In this document: positions 52,124-60,377 of the stretch, in pieces
How the letters are laid out: each line of letters begins with the position of its first letter
Position numbering within the stretch: position 1 is the first letter of the stretch
NCBI GenBank assembly: GCA_963841855.1
Contig: CAWJEJ010000001.1
Coordinates: 1,177,369-1,241,368 of the forward strand
Length of the DNA: 64,000 nt
Origin: CAXBBB01 sp963841855
Lineage (GTDB): Bacteria > Bacteroidota > Rhodothermia > Rhodothermales > BA12
Reading direction: 5' to 3'
Made by a program: the position numbers and the translations under genes
The notes under the pieces: generated by a model
Database searches by the model: none
What the model saw: only the letters and a program-made list of their open reading frames with translations
What the model was told of the DNA's origin: nothing

Positions 52124-53995
52124 GTGCCCGAGACCGCAGCCGCCGACGCGCCCGCCAAGCCGATCCAGACCATTCCCTCCGCTGTCATCTTGTTCGCGGG
52201 CGACAGCGGCGACGGCATGCAGATCACCGGTGCGCAGTTCACGCTCGCGACCGCCCTGGCCCGCAACGACCTGGCCACGCTGCCCGACTTTCCCGCCGAG
52301 ATCCGGGCTCCGGCCGGGACTCCGTATGGCGTGTCGGGCTTCCAGCTTCACTTCGGATCGGACAGCATCCGCACGCCCGGCGACGAGGTCGACCTGCTCG
52401 TGGCGATGAACCCGGCGGCCCTCGTCAAGAACCTGGAGCGGATGCGGATGGGGGGCACGATCCTGGTCAACTCGGACGCGTTCGACGCGCGCGGGCTCGA
52501 ACTGGCGCGGCTGGACACCAACCCGCTCAACGATCTCAGCCTGGGCGAGCGGTTTCAGGTGATCGAGATCGGGCTGACGACGATCTGCCGCGAGGCGCTC
52601 AAAGGCAGCGGCCTGAACACCAAGGAGATCGACCGCTCCAAGAACATGTTCGCGCTGGGGCTGGCGCTGTGGCTCTACGCCCGCCCGCTGGACTCGGCAC
52701 TCGAATGGGCGAGCCGCAAGTTCGCCAAGAACGCCGCCGTGCGCGACGCCAACCTGCTGCTGCTGCGCAAAGGCTTCCACTATGGCGAGACGATCGAGGC
52801 CTTCGCCGTTCGCTACGACGTGCGTCCGGCCGAGCTTCCCAAGGGCCGCTACCGCGCGATCAGAGGCGCCGAAGCGTTGGCGCTCGGACTCGTCACGGCC
52901 GGACAGCGCAGCGGGCTGACGATTTTCTACGGCACCTACCCGATCACTCCGGCGAGCGACCTGCTCCACGAGCTGAGCAAGCACAAAAACTTCGGCGTAG
53001 CAACGGTCCAAGCCGAAGACGAAATCGCCGCCGTCGGAGCCGCTCTGGGAGCCAGTTTCGGCGGATTGCTGGGCGTGACGGGCACGAGTGGGCCGGGCAT
53101 GGCACTCAAAACCGAGACGATCGGACTCGCGATCATGACCGAGCTGCCCCTAGTGATCGTCAACGTGCAGAGAGGTGGCCCGTCGACCGGACTGCCAACG
53201 AAGACCGAGCAGTCCGACTTGCTCCAGGCGCTCTACGGACGCAACGGCGAAGCGCCGCTCCCCGTCTTGGCCGCATCGACGCCCGGCGACTGCTACGAAG
53301 CCGCCTACGAAGCCTGCCGCGTCGCCGTCAAGTACCGTACGCCTGTCGTGCTGCTGTCGGACGGATACCTCGCCAACGGCAGCGAGCCGTGGCTCATCCC
53401 AGATCCGTCGGTCCTGCAAGGCATCGCGCCCGACTTCGCGCCCTCGCGCAGCGAAGACGACGCGCCGTTCCTCCCCTACGTCCGCAACGAAGAGACGCTG
53501 GCGCGTCCGTGGGCCAAGCCCGGCACGCCCGGACTCGAACACCGCATCGGCGGATTGGAGAAGCAGAACCGGACCGGCAACGTCAGCTATGACGCAGCCA
53601 ACCACCAACTCATGACCGACTTACGCGCGGCCAAGACGCAGCGGATCGAACGCGAGTTGGGTCCGCCGGTCGTCGAAGGGGCGGACAGCGGCGACGTGCT
53701 GATCGTCGGCTGGGGATCGACGCGCGGCGCCATCGAAGCGGCGGGCGAGCGGCTTCGGATGGAAGGGCTGGCCGTCAGCAGCACGCACCTGCGCTGGCTC
53801 AACCCGCTGCCTCCCGGCCTGACTTACCTGTTCGCGCGCTTCGACCGCGTCCTGGTGCCCGAACTCAACATGGGGCAACTCAGCCGCGTCCTGCGCGAGC
53901 GCTTCCTGCTCGACGTGGCTCAGCTCAACAAGGTGCAGGGCGCTCCGTTCAAGGCGTCCGAGATCGAAGCCGCCGCCCGGGCGCTGATCGCCTAG
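52124..53995 (+). CDS. korA: 2-oxoacid:ferredoxin oxidoreductase subunit alpha (gamma-alpha fusion)
   Basis: The protein joins the gamma (about the first 190 residues, I-L-F-A-G-D-S-G-D-G-M-Q) and alpha domains of 2-oxoacid:acceptor oxidoreductases, the arrangement known as KorA. The alpha part has Y-G-T-Y-P-I-T-P-A-S-D, Q-A-E-D-E-I-A-A-V-G-A-A-L-G-A-S-F and G-T-S-G-P-G-M-A-L. It oxidises 2-oxoglutarate (or another 2-oxoacid) with reduction of ferredoxin, together with korB downstream. The GTG at 52124 puts the conserved block at the usual distance. The frame is open back to an ATG at 51980, but that ATG lies in a dispersed repeat. No ferredoxin gene is adjacent. Confidence 0.9.
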   Translation: MPETAAADAPAKPIQTIPSAVILFAGDSGDGMQITGAQFTLATALARNDLATLPDFPAEIRAPAGTPYGVSGFQLHFGSDSIRTPGDEVDLLVAMNPAALVKNLERMRMGGTILVNSDAFDARGLELARLDTNPLNDLSLGERFQVIEIGLTTICREALKGSGLNTKEIDRSKNMFALGLALWLYARPLDSALEWASRKFAKNAAVRDANLLLLRKGFHYGETIEAFAVRYDVRPAELPKGRYRAIRGAEALALGLVTAGQRSGLTIFYGTYPITPASDLLHELSKHKNFGVATVQAEDEIAAVGAALGASFGGLLGVTGTSGPGMALKTETIGLAIMTELPLVIVNVQRGGPSTGLPTKTEQSDLLQALYGRNGEAPLPVLAASTPGDCYEAAYEACRVAVKYRTPVVLLSDGYLANGSEPWLIPDPSVLQGIAPDFAPSRSEDDAPFLPYVRNEETLARPWAKPGTPGLEHRIGGLEKQNRTGNVSYDAANHQLMTDLRAAKTQRIERELGPPVVEGADSGDVLIVGWGSTRGAIEAAGERLRMEGLAVSSTHLRWLNPLPPGLTYLFARFDRVLVPELNMGQLSRVLRERFLLDVAQLNKVQGAPFKASEIEAAARALIA

Positions 53996-54006
53996 CGAGC
54001 GCCGCT

Positions 54007-54159
54007 GACCACCCCGTCCGCCTGGCGCGGACACCCCTCCTCCGAGAGGAGGGGATGTTTTTGACTCGACACCGCAGCTAGTTAGACCTCATTCTCCCCC
54101 AACCACCGAACCCGTCCTCCCCTCGTGGAGGGGAGGTGCCCCAAAGGGGCGGAGGGGTC
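54007..54159. repeat. REPIN-like inverted repeat doublet, copy B
   Basis: Second copy of the element at 9541. Left unit 54007 to about 54061; right unit about 54108-54159 on the opposite strand. The variable hairpins are CCGCCTGGCGCGG (left) and CCCCTTTGGGG (right), different from copy A but still self-complementary. The large hairpin CCTCCTCCGAGAGGAGG and its partner are conserved. It separates korA from korB and may fold in the mRNA between them. Confidence 0.82.
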
Positions 54160-54176
54160 CACGCCACCGACCGACT

Positions 54177-55424
54177 ATGCCCACCGATCCCGACCTGCCG
54201 CGCCCCGACCGCACGCCGCCGCCCGCGCACAAACGCCCGGCGGACGATGCGACGCGCAAGCCGACGCTGCCGCCCACCGCGAAGAAGGCGACGCTTCCGC
54301 CATCCGGCAAGAAGGCCGCTCTGCCTCCTAATGCCAAAAAGCCCACGCTACCGCCCGGCGCCAAAGGTCCGCTGCTGCCGCCCGGTGGCGACGGCGCAGC
54401 AGGCGACGCGCCCGGCTTGACGCGCAAGGACTTCGCGACCGATCAGGACGTGCGCTGGTGCCCCGGCTGCGGCGATTACGCCATCCTGGCGACGGTTCAG
54501 CGTCTGCTGCCCGAACTGGGCGTCACGCGCGAGGAGACGGTTTTCCTCAGCGGCATCGGCTGCTCGTCGCGCTTTCCGTACTACATGAACACGTACGGCT
54601 TCCACTCCATCCACGGCCGCGCGCCCGCCATCGCGACGGGCCTCAAAGCGACACGTCCCGACCTCGACGTGTGGGTGATCACGGGCGACGGCGACGCGCT
54701 CTCGATCGGCGGAAACCACCTGATCCACCTGCTCCGCCGCAACGTGGACCTGCAAATCCTGCTGTTCAACAACCAGATCTACGGCTTGACCAAAGGCCAG
54801 TACAGCCCGACATCCGAAGCCGGAAAAGTGACCAAGAGCACGCCCTACGGATCGCTCGACCATCCGTTCAACCCGCTCGCCGTCGCGCTGGGAGCCGATG
54901 CCAGCTTCGTCGCCCGCTCGCTCGACCGCGATCCTAAGCACTTGGCCCACACGCTGCGTAGGGCGCACGGACACCGGGGTACGTCGCTGGTCGAGATCTA
55001 TCAGAACTGCAACATCTTCAACGACGGCGCCTTTTTCGAGTTTACCGAGCGCGACACCAAGCCGCTCCGCACGATCCTGCTCGACGATGGTCAGCCGATG
55101 ACGTTCGACAAGGGCACGCGCGGCCTCAAACTCGACGGCCTCAAACTGATGAGCGTCGACTTGGAAAACGGCGACGCTTCAATCAGCGACTGCCTCGTCC
55201 ACGACGAGACCGACCGCACGTTGGCTTACCTGCTCAGCCAGTTATTCTGGACCCAGCCCGAAGGCGTCGAGGCGTTGCCGCGCCCGTTTGGCGTGATCTA
55301 CCGCGAAGACCGGCCGACGTACGACGCGATGCTCCAGCAGCAACTCGCCGACGTGGTCGAGGCAAAAGGACCGGGCGACCTGGCCGCGCTGCTCGCCGGA
55401 AACTCGACCTGGACCATCGACTGA
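54177..55424 (+). CDS. korB: 2-oxoacid:ferredoxin oxidoreductase subunit beta with N-terminal repeats
   Basis: A 415-residue TPP-binding subunit. The cluster cysteines start with W-C-P-G-C-G-D-Y (Cys95, Cys98) and C-S-S-R-F-P-Y-Y. The TPP motif is G-D-G-D-A-L-S-I-G-G-N-H-L, with F-N-N-Q-I-Y-G-L-T-K-G-Q-Y-S-P-T-S after it. The first 90 residues are unusual: residues 28-72 are five tandem nine-residue units of the pattern K-x-x-L-P-P-x-x-K, encoded by a 27-bp repeat at about 54258-54392. KorB proteins normally begin about where residue 85 is here. It works with korA across the REPIN-like repeat. Confidence 0.92.
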   Translation: MPTDPDLPRPDRTPPPAHKRPADDATRKPTLPPTAKKATLPPSGKKAALPPNAKKPTLPPGAKGPLLPPGGDGAAGDAPGLTRKDFATDQDVRWCPGCGDYAILATVQRLLPELGVTREETVFLSGIGCSSRFPYYMNTYGFHSIHGRAPAIATGLKATRPDLDVWVITGDGDALSIGGNHLIHLLRRNVDLQILLFNNQIYGLTKGQYSPTSEAGKVTKSTPYGSLDHPFNPLAVALGADASFVARSLDRDPKHLAHTLRRAHGHRGTSLVEIYQNCNIFNDGAFFEFTERDTKPLRTILLDDGQPMTFDKGTRGLKLDGLKLMSVDLENGDASISDCLVHDETDRTLAYLLSQLFWTQPEGVEALPRPFGVIYREDRPTYDAMLQQQLADVVEAKGPGDLAALLAGNSTWTID

Positions 55425-55501
55425 CCAGTAGAAGCGCTGGGAAGTCGACATCGTAGCGCTTGGCGTTTTCGCAGCGTGGACGGTCGTGCGTTTCTTGGCG
55501 C

Positions 55502-56623
55502 ATGACGATTCTCTACGACGCCGCGTTTCAGGCCTACACGTTTGGCCAGGGTCATCCGTTCACGCCGCAGCGGCAGGTGATGCTGATAGAGGCGCTGCGC
55601 GAGATGGGGCACAATTTGTCCTTCACGTCGCCGCCCGTCGCTACGACTGACGAGGTGCTGAGCGTCCACGATGCCGACTTTGTCGATGCCGTCGAAAAGG
55701 CGGGGCGCGGCGAAGAAGTGCCGGTCGACGATCTGTGGAAGTACGGGCTGAACACGCCCGACGTCCCGCTCTTCGAAGGCATGGGCCACGCCGCCCGCGT
55801 GCTCGTCGGCGGGACGAAGCATGGCGCGCTGCTCGCCGCCCAAACGTCCGAACCGGTCCTGATGCTGGGCGGCGGACTGCACCACGCGCGACACGCCGAG
55901 GCTTCGGGTTTCTGCGTGTACTCGGACCATGGCGTCGCCATCCGCGCGCTCCGCGACATGGGGCTGCGCGTCGCCTACCTCGACGTAGACGTGCACCACG
56001 GCGACGGCGTCGAAGGCCTGTTCTACGACGACCCCGACGTGCTCACGATCTCGCTCCACCAGGACGGCCACACGCTCTATCCGGGAACGGGCGATGTCGA
56101 AGACACCGGCCGAGGTGCCGGAGCGGGCTACGCGCTCAACGTGCCCCTCCTGCCCGAAACTGGCGACGACGTCTACCTGCGCGCGTTCGAGACCGTCGTT
56201 CCGCACGCGCTGGCGTGGTTCGGCCCCGATGTGCTGCTCGTCGAAGCCGGAGCCGACGCGCACCGACTGGACCCGCTCGCCAACCTGAACCTGTCGACGC
56301 ACGCTTACCGCACGCTCTGGCGCCGCATCCACGAGTTGGGCCGCGAGCACGCCCGGGGACGGATGCTCGTCACCTTGGGCGGAGGTTACCACCCCGACAG
56401 TTCGTCGCGCGTGTGGCTGCTGCTCATCGCCGAACTGATGGGCCTCGACCTGCCCTCGACGATGCCTCCCAACTGGCGGAAGTATTGGTCCGAGGTGACG
56501 CACGCCCCGTTCAGCGCCACGCTCGACGACTCGGCGCCCACGACGACCGACGAGTGGATCGCCGACCTGACGCGCCAGCGCACCAGCCAACTGCTCGAAC
56601 GCTGCGCTCGGCTCTGGATCTAA
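55502..56623 (+). CDS. Histone deacetylase family protein (AcuC-like)
   Basis: A 373-residue zinc deacetylase of the HDAC/acetoin-utilisation AcuC class. Active-site blocks are G-G-G-L-H-H-A-R-H (the His pair), D-V-D-V-H-H-G-D-G (zinc ligands Asp and His), A-G-A-D-A-H-R-L-D-P-L-A (third ligand Asp) and the catalytic Tyr region G-G-G-Y-H-P-D. Substrates in bacteria include acetylated lysines on enzymes and polyamines. ATG 55502 gives M-T-I-L-Y-D-A-A-F, matching the family start. It overlaps the convergent kinase gene by stop codons at 56620-56623. Confidence 0.92.
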   Translation: MTILYDAAFQAYTFGQGHPFTPQRQVMLIEALREMGHNLSFTSPPVATTDEVLSVHDADFVDAVEKAGRGEEVPVDDLWKYGLNTPDVPLFEGMGHAARVLVGGTKHGALLAAQTSEPVLMLGGGLHHARHAEASGFCVYSDHGVAIRALRDMGLRVAYLDVDVHHGDGVEGLFYDDPDVLTISLHQDGHTLYPGTGDVEDTGRGAGAGYALNVPLLPETGDDVYLRAFETVVPHALAWFGPDVLLVEAGADAHRLDPLANLNLSTHAYRTLWRRIHELGREHARGRMLVTLGGGYHPDSSSRVWLLLIAELMGLDLPSTMPPNWRKYWSEVTHAPFSATLDDSAPTTTDEWIADLTRQRTSQLLERCARLWI

Positions 56624-57342
56624 CTCTGCAACCACAGCGCGCGCACCTGTTCGTGGGCGGCGAACTGGCGACGCTCCCAGCTTCCTCGCACGACTGCAAA
56701 CGGTCGGCCCGCCTCTCGCAACAGGGCGCAGATCGACTCGAAAATCTCCCACCGGGCGGCCTCGTCCGGCAGGTCGCGCTGCGGATCGGGCGTCCACTCT
56801 ACGTCTGGAGCCAGGACGAGTGTGAGCGCTGGAGGCTGATCGCGCGCCGCTTGTTCGATCCAGTCGGGACACGCGCCGAAGTAGCGCCGCGCGTAGACGA
56901 CGTTCATCCACAGATCGGTGTCGCAGACGATGGCGGGCGGATGGAGCGCGCGCGTGGCGGCTTCGGACGCGATCTGTCCGCGCGCGGCGGCGTGGGCATC
57001 TCGAAGGGTGACCGGTAGCCCCTTGTGGTCGATCCAGGTGCGCAGGTATTCGGGCACGAGCGGGATGCGAAACGCGTGCGCCAAGTCGCGGCTCATCCAC
57101 GTCTTGCCCGTCGACTCAGGTCCGAGGAGCACGATGCGCTTGGTCTCGGCTGGCTCGCCGCTGCGCTGAGACCAGGGCGCCAATCCGGACAGATCGACGG
57201 GAATCGACACGCCCGGCGCTCCGATTTGGGCGACGAGGGGAGCTTCGGCGCGCAGCGTCAACTCGCCGCCCCACGCTAGTCCGAACGCCCTCACGAACGC
57301 GCACTCGTGCTCGTCGTCTCGCCACGCCACGCGGACACGCAT
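56620..57342 (-). CDS. NadR-type ATP-binding kinase (nicotinamide riboside kinase-like)
   Basis: A 240-residue protein with the P-loop L-L-G-P-E-S-T-G-K-T-W and V-P-E-Y-L-R-T-W-I, V-C-D-T-D-L-W-M-N-V-V-Y-A-R-R-Y-F-G, as in the C-terminal ribosylnicotinamide kinase domain of NadR. The N-terminal adenylyltransferase domain of full NadR is missing. Instead there are about 70 residues of unknown type. It lies 17 bp downstream of pnuC on the same strand, so the pair would import and phosphorylate nicotinamide riboside. ATG 57342 begins M-R-V-R-V-A-W-R-D; longer frames are Arg-rich shadows of pnuC. Confidence 0.85.
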   Translation of the reverse strand: MRVRVAWRDDEHECAFVRAFGLAWGGELTLRAEAPLVAQIGAPGVSIPVDLSGLAPWSQRSGEPAETKRIVLLGPESTGKTWMSRDLAHAFRIPLVPEYLRTWIDHKGLPVTLRDAHAAARGQIASEAATRALHPPAIVCDTDLWMNVVYARRYFGACPDWIEQAARDQPPALTLVLAPDVEWTPDPQRDLPDEAARWEIFESICALLREAGRPFAVVRGSWERRQFAAHEQVRALWLQS

Positions 57343-57359
57343 CGGGTGAGGAGCGCCTC

Positions 57360-57956
57360 TCACAGCGCCATCTCGCCTAATTGAAGTTCGCGGCGCCACG
57401 TCATCCACCCCGCCACGGCCAGCCCGAGCAGAACGAGGTAGAGCGCCGCCGTCGGCCCCAGTCCTTTGACGACGTACACGCCCGTCGCGACAGCATTGAC
57501 GGCAATCCAGACCAGCCAGTTTTCGACCCACTTGCGCGCCTGCATGACCTGCGCTGCCAACGCGAACGACGTCGTAAATCCGTCCCAGTACGGCAGCGAC
57601 CCGCCCGCCCGTTCGAGCAGCCAACCCAGTCCCATCGTCCCCAACGCGGCTCCGATGAGCAGAATCGCCAAGCCGGAAGGCGAACCGAGCCGAGGCGCTA
57701 ACGCTGCTTCGTCATCCGGCTCGCCAGCGTACCACACGCGCCATCCGTAGACCTGAGCGACGAGAAACACGCCGTACAATCCCATGTCGCCGTAGAGTTG
57801 GGCTTGCCAAAAGACGGGCAGATACAGCAGCGTCGCCGCGATGCCGATGGGCCAGCCCCACAAGCTTTGCCGCACGAGAATCACAATGCTTACGACTGTC
57901 AGAACCGCGCCTGCGACCTCGACGGGATTAGAGAAGAAGGCGGCGAAAGCGTTCAC
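57360..57956 (-). CDS. pnuC: Nicotinamide riboside transporter PnuC
   Basis: A 198-residue membrane protein with seven predicted helices. The motif W-G-W-P-I-G-I-A-A-T-L-L-Y-L-P-V-F and W-Q-A-Q-L-Y-G-D-M-G-L-Y-G-V-F-L match PnuC/PnuT. Its partner kinase favours nicotinamide riboside rather than thiamine. I looked for a NAD-responsive or thiamine riboswitch in the upstream gap (57957-58027) and saw none. Confidence 0.93.
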   Translation of the reverse strand: MNAFAAFFSNPVEVAGAVLTVVSIVILVRQSLWGWPIGIAATLLYLPVFWQAQLYGDMGLYGVFLVAQVYGWRVWYAGEPDDEAALAPRLGSPSGLAILLIGAALGTMGLGWLLERAGGSLPYWDGFTTSFALAAQVMQARKWVENWLVWIAVNAVATGVYVVKGLGPTAALYLVLLGLAVAGWMTWRRELQLGEMAL

Positions 57957-58027
57957 GCGTGCGGGTCAGGTGAAGCGCCAAAGGTACGGGGCGAACGGTG
58001 TCGCTCTGGTCTTTTGGCTTGCTTCAT

Positions 58028-58047
58028 GGGCGAGACGAATCTCGCCC
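58028..58047. repeat. Short perfect hairpin, intergenic repeat type
   Basis: GGGCGAGA-CGAA-TCTCGCCC, an 8-bp stem with a four-base loop, followed by CTACGACGGG. The stop codon of the gene at 58048 is made from the next bases. This kind of hairpin is common in bacterial intergenic repeats. It might also act as a weak transcription stop for the gene at 58048. Confidence 0.7.
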
Positions 58048-58524
58048 CTACGACGGGTTTGTCGGCAGATACGGATCTCGTCGCGCGAAAGCGACGCTCG
58101 CGCCGATCATGAACAGCAACCAGATCAGCCAGAGCAGCAAAGTCAGAGGCGCGGACGATAAGCCGATCGCCTCGACCACCCACGCCCAGCCTGCCAGGCA
58201 GCACGCGTTGTAGCCCGCCGAGAACCACCAGAAGGCACGGCCATACCGGACGCGATCAGGCTCGGCTCGCAGATGCACCGCGTAGCCGACGAGTAGCGCT
58301 AGGCCGATGGCTACCGACGCAATCATCGCCCAGCCGAACGCCTCTGCGAGTGATGCAATCACCGTCCAGCCCAACAACTCGGTGATCACCCAACCGATGG
58401 CGTCCACAAGAAACAGGGTGAACAACACGCCCAAAATCGAGAGTATGGCCAGCAGCGCATTGATCGAAACGATAGCGACCAAGAGCGCCCTCCACCGCGT
58501 CCACCTCGAATCGCGCTGCTTCAT
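58048..58524 (-). CDS. Predicted membrane protein, unknown function
   Basis: A 158-residue protein with four strongly hydrophobic segments (for example L-L-A-I-L-S-I-L-G-V-L-F-T-L-F-L and L-T-L-L-L-W-L-I-W-L-L-F-M-I-G). A charged middle (R-A-E-P-D-R-V-R-Y-G-R-A-F-W-W-F) suggests two halves. I recognise no family. The last eight codons (P-Y-L-P-T-N-P-S) run into the repeat at 58028, so the natural C-terminus may have been shorter or different. The start lies 4 bp from the flavin reductase stop, so they may be cotranscribed. Confidence 0.6.
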   Translation of the reverse strand: MKQRDSRWTRWRALLVAIVSINALLAILSILGVLFTLFLVDAIGWVITELLGWTVIASLAEAFGWAMIASVAIGLALLVGYAVHLRAEPDRVRYGRAFWWFSAGYNACCLAGWAWVVEAIGLSSAPLTLLLWLIWLLFMIGASVAFARRDPYLPTNPS

Positions 58525-58527
58525 CTT

Positions 58528-59025
58528 CTACTCCGCCAACCGCCGAAACGCCCTATCGTGGTAGAGCAGCGGCTGCGCGTCGGCATCCGGCGTGATCGCG
58601 GACGTGACGCGGCCGATGACGAGCGTGTGATCGCCCATCTCGAGCAGTTGGTCGACGGTCCCGGCGATGCGCGAGAGGAAATGTGGCAGGGCGGGCACGT
58701 TGTCGCCGTCGACTGTCGCGTCGAGGCCGTCGAACTGCTCGGCGGGCGTGCGTCCGGGAAGGGCGAAGCGGATGGCAACGGCTTCCTGATCTGCGCCGAT
58801 GATGTGGAGGGCGAAGCGGCCCGAATCGCGCAGGACAGGCAGGAACAGCGTCTCGTTGCCCAGCGCGAACGAGAGCAGCGGCGGGTCGAGCGAGAGGCTG
58901 GTGAAGCTGCTCACCGTCAGCCCGCGCGCCACCCCATCGGTCTGCGCCGTGACGACGGAGACGGGCTGCGCGCTCAGACGCATGGCCGTGCGCAGTCCGT
59001 CGGCGGGGTTGGGAGCGTCTGGCAT
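58528..59025 (-). CDS. Flavin reductase family protein
   Basis: A 165-residue FMN-binding split-barrel protein. The signatures are V-S-V-V-T-A-Q-T-D-G-V-A-R-G-L-T-V-S-S-F and S-L-D-P-P-L-L-S-F-A-L, with F-A-L-H-I-I-G-A-D-Q and G-D-H-T-L-V-I-G-R-V at the C-terminus. Such enzymes reduce FMN or FAD with NAD(P)H, often for a monooxygenase partner, which is not next to this gene. ATG 59025 (M-P-D-A-P-N-P) is the better start; the longer frame begins in the repeat-rich intergenic space. Confidence 0.88.
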   Translation of the reverse strand: MPDAPNPADGLRTAMRLSAQPVSVVTAQTDGVARGLTVSSFTSLSLDPPLLSFALGNETLFLPVLRDSGRFALHIIGADQEAVAIRFALPGRTPAEQFDGLDATVDGDNVPALPHFLSRIAGTVDQLLEMGDHTLVIGRVTSAITPDADAQPLLYHDRAFRRLAE

Positions 59026-59069
59026 GAGGAGCGGCAGTTTCGAGAGTCGGGAATGGCGCGCAGTCCCCA

Positions 59070-59159
59070 CTTTGTCATCACGAGGAGCAGAGCGACGTGG
59101 CGATCTCCGTGCTACCGGCTAACTTCGGAGATCGCCGCGCTGCGCTCGCGATGACAAAG
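59070..59159. repeat. Full palindromic intergenic repeat (TCATCGCGAG type)
   Basis: Two long imperfect arms (59070-59109 and 59126-59159) face each other around a 16-bp centre. Each arm runs from CTTTGTCATC to GGCGATCTCCG. One arm only is found at 51949-51986. It lies between the flavin reductase and dnaJ genes and may fold into a long hairpin in either transcript. Confidence 0.85.
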
Positions 59160-59187
59160 CACAGAGGATTGCGCAGGCCTCAGGGCG

Positions 59188-60372
59188 TCAGGCCTGTGCG
59201 GTGAAGGCGTTGCGGACTTTGGAGAAGAACGACCGGGCGCGTCCGCCATTTGCAGCCTTGGGATTGGGCTGGAATGCCGGTTCCTCGCGCATGGCGTCGA
59301 GCGTTGCGGCCTGCTCGTCGGTCAGGTTCTGCGGCGTCCAGACGTGCAGGCGGACGAGTTGGTCGCCGTGGCGGCTGCCGCCCAGTTCGGGCAGTCCCTT
59401 GCCGCGCATGCGCAGCGTCTTACCGCTCTGGACGCCCGGATCGACCGTTACGCGCGACGTTCCGATCAGCGTCGGCACGTCGACATGGGTGCCCAGCGCG
59501 GCGTCGGGCAGCGACAAGTACACGTCGAGCGCCACGTCCAGACCCTCGCGCGTAAAGTGCTCGTGGGCCTTCTCCTCGATCTCGACGCGCAGATCGCCGC
59601 CCGTCCCGCCTCGGATTCCGGCGTTTCCGGCTCCGCGCAAGGTCAGGAAGTTGCCTTCGAGCACGCCCGGCGGCACGTGGATGGTGATTGTTTCCTCGCC
59701 GCGCTCGCGTCCCTCGCCCGAGCAGGTCGGGCACGGCGCCTGCAGCGTCCGCCCTTCGCCCTGGCACGCGGGGCACGGCTGAACGCTGACGAACTGACCG
59801 AACACGCTCCGGCTCACGCGCTGCACCTCGCCCGCGCCCTGGCACGTCGCGCACGTCGCAAATCCTGCGTCGCCGTCGGGCGATCCCGATCCGTCGCACG
59901 TGTCGCAGCCGACGAACTTGCGGACTTTGACGTTGCGCTCAATTCCGCCCGCGATCTCCTCGAGCGTGAGCGGCAGTTTGATGCGCAGATCGCTTCCGGG
60001 CCGGCCTCGTTGTGGGCCACGGCGCGAGCGTCCGCCGCCGAACAGGTCTTCGAATCCACCGCCGCCCGCTGCCGCGCCGAAGATGTCGCCGAAGCGGTCG
60101 AAGATGTCGTTGACGTTGGTGAACGGCTGCTGCCCGCCGCCCCCGCCGGCTCCGCGCAGTCCGTCGTGGCCATAGCGGTCGTAGCGAGCGCGCTTGTCCG
60201 CGTTGGACAGCACCTCGTTGGCCTCGGCTGCCTCCTTGAACTTGGCCTCGGCCGCTGCATCGCCCGGGTTGCGGTCCGGGTGGTACTGCATTGCCACCTT
60301 GCGGTACGCCTTCTTGATTTCGGCGTCCGACGCGTCGCGGCTGACTCCTAAGACTTCGTAGTATTCGATCAT
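59188..60372 (-). CDS. dnaJ: Chaperone DnaJ
   Basis: A 394-residue full-length DnaJ. The J domain has Y-E-V-L-G-V-S-R-D-A and H-P-D (Y-H-P-D-R-N-P-G-D). A long Gly/Phe-rich stretch follows. The zinc region has four C-x-x-C-x-G-x-G copies (C-D-T-C-D-G-S-G, C-A-T-C-Q-G-A-G, C-P-A-C-Q-G-E-G, C-P-T-C-S-G-E-G). The C-terminal domains follow. It starts 5 bp after the grpE stop, in an hrcA-grpE-dnaJ operon. DnaK itself is not in the window. Confidence 0.97.
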   Translation of the reverse strand: MIEYYEVLGVSRDASDAEIKKAYRKVAMQYHPDRNPGDAAAEAKFKEAAEANEVLSNADKRARYDRYGHDGLRGAGGGGGQQPFTNVNDIFDRFGDIFGAAAGGGGFEDLFGGGRSRRGPQRGRPGSDLRIKLPLTLEEIAGGIERNVKVRKFVGCDTCDGSGSPDGDAGFATCATCQGAGEVQRVSRSVFGQFVSVQPCPACQGEGRTLQAPCPTCSGEGRERGEETITIHVPPGVLEGNFLTLRGAGNAGIRGGTGGDLRVEIEEKAHEHFTREGLDVALDVYLSLPDAALGTHVDVPTLIGTSRVTVDPGVQSGKTLRMRGKGLPELGGSRHGDQLVRLHVWTPQNLTDEQAATLDAMREEPAFQPNPKAANGGRARSFFSKVRNAFTAQA

Positions 60373-60377
60373 AGTTG

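Noticed and set aside
57957..58027. NAD- or thiamine-type riboswitch before pnuC
   Set aside because: The 71-bp gap shows none of the conserved cores I know for these riboswitches.
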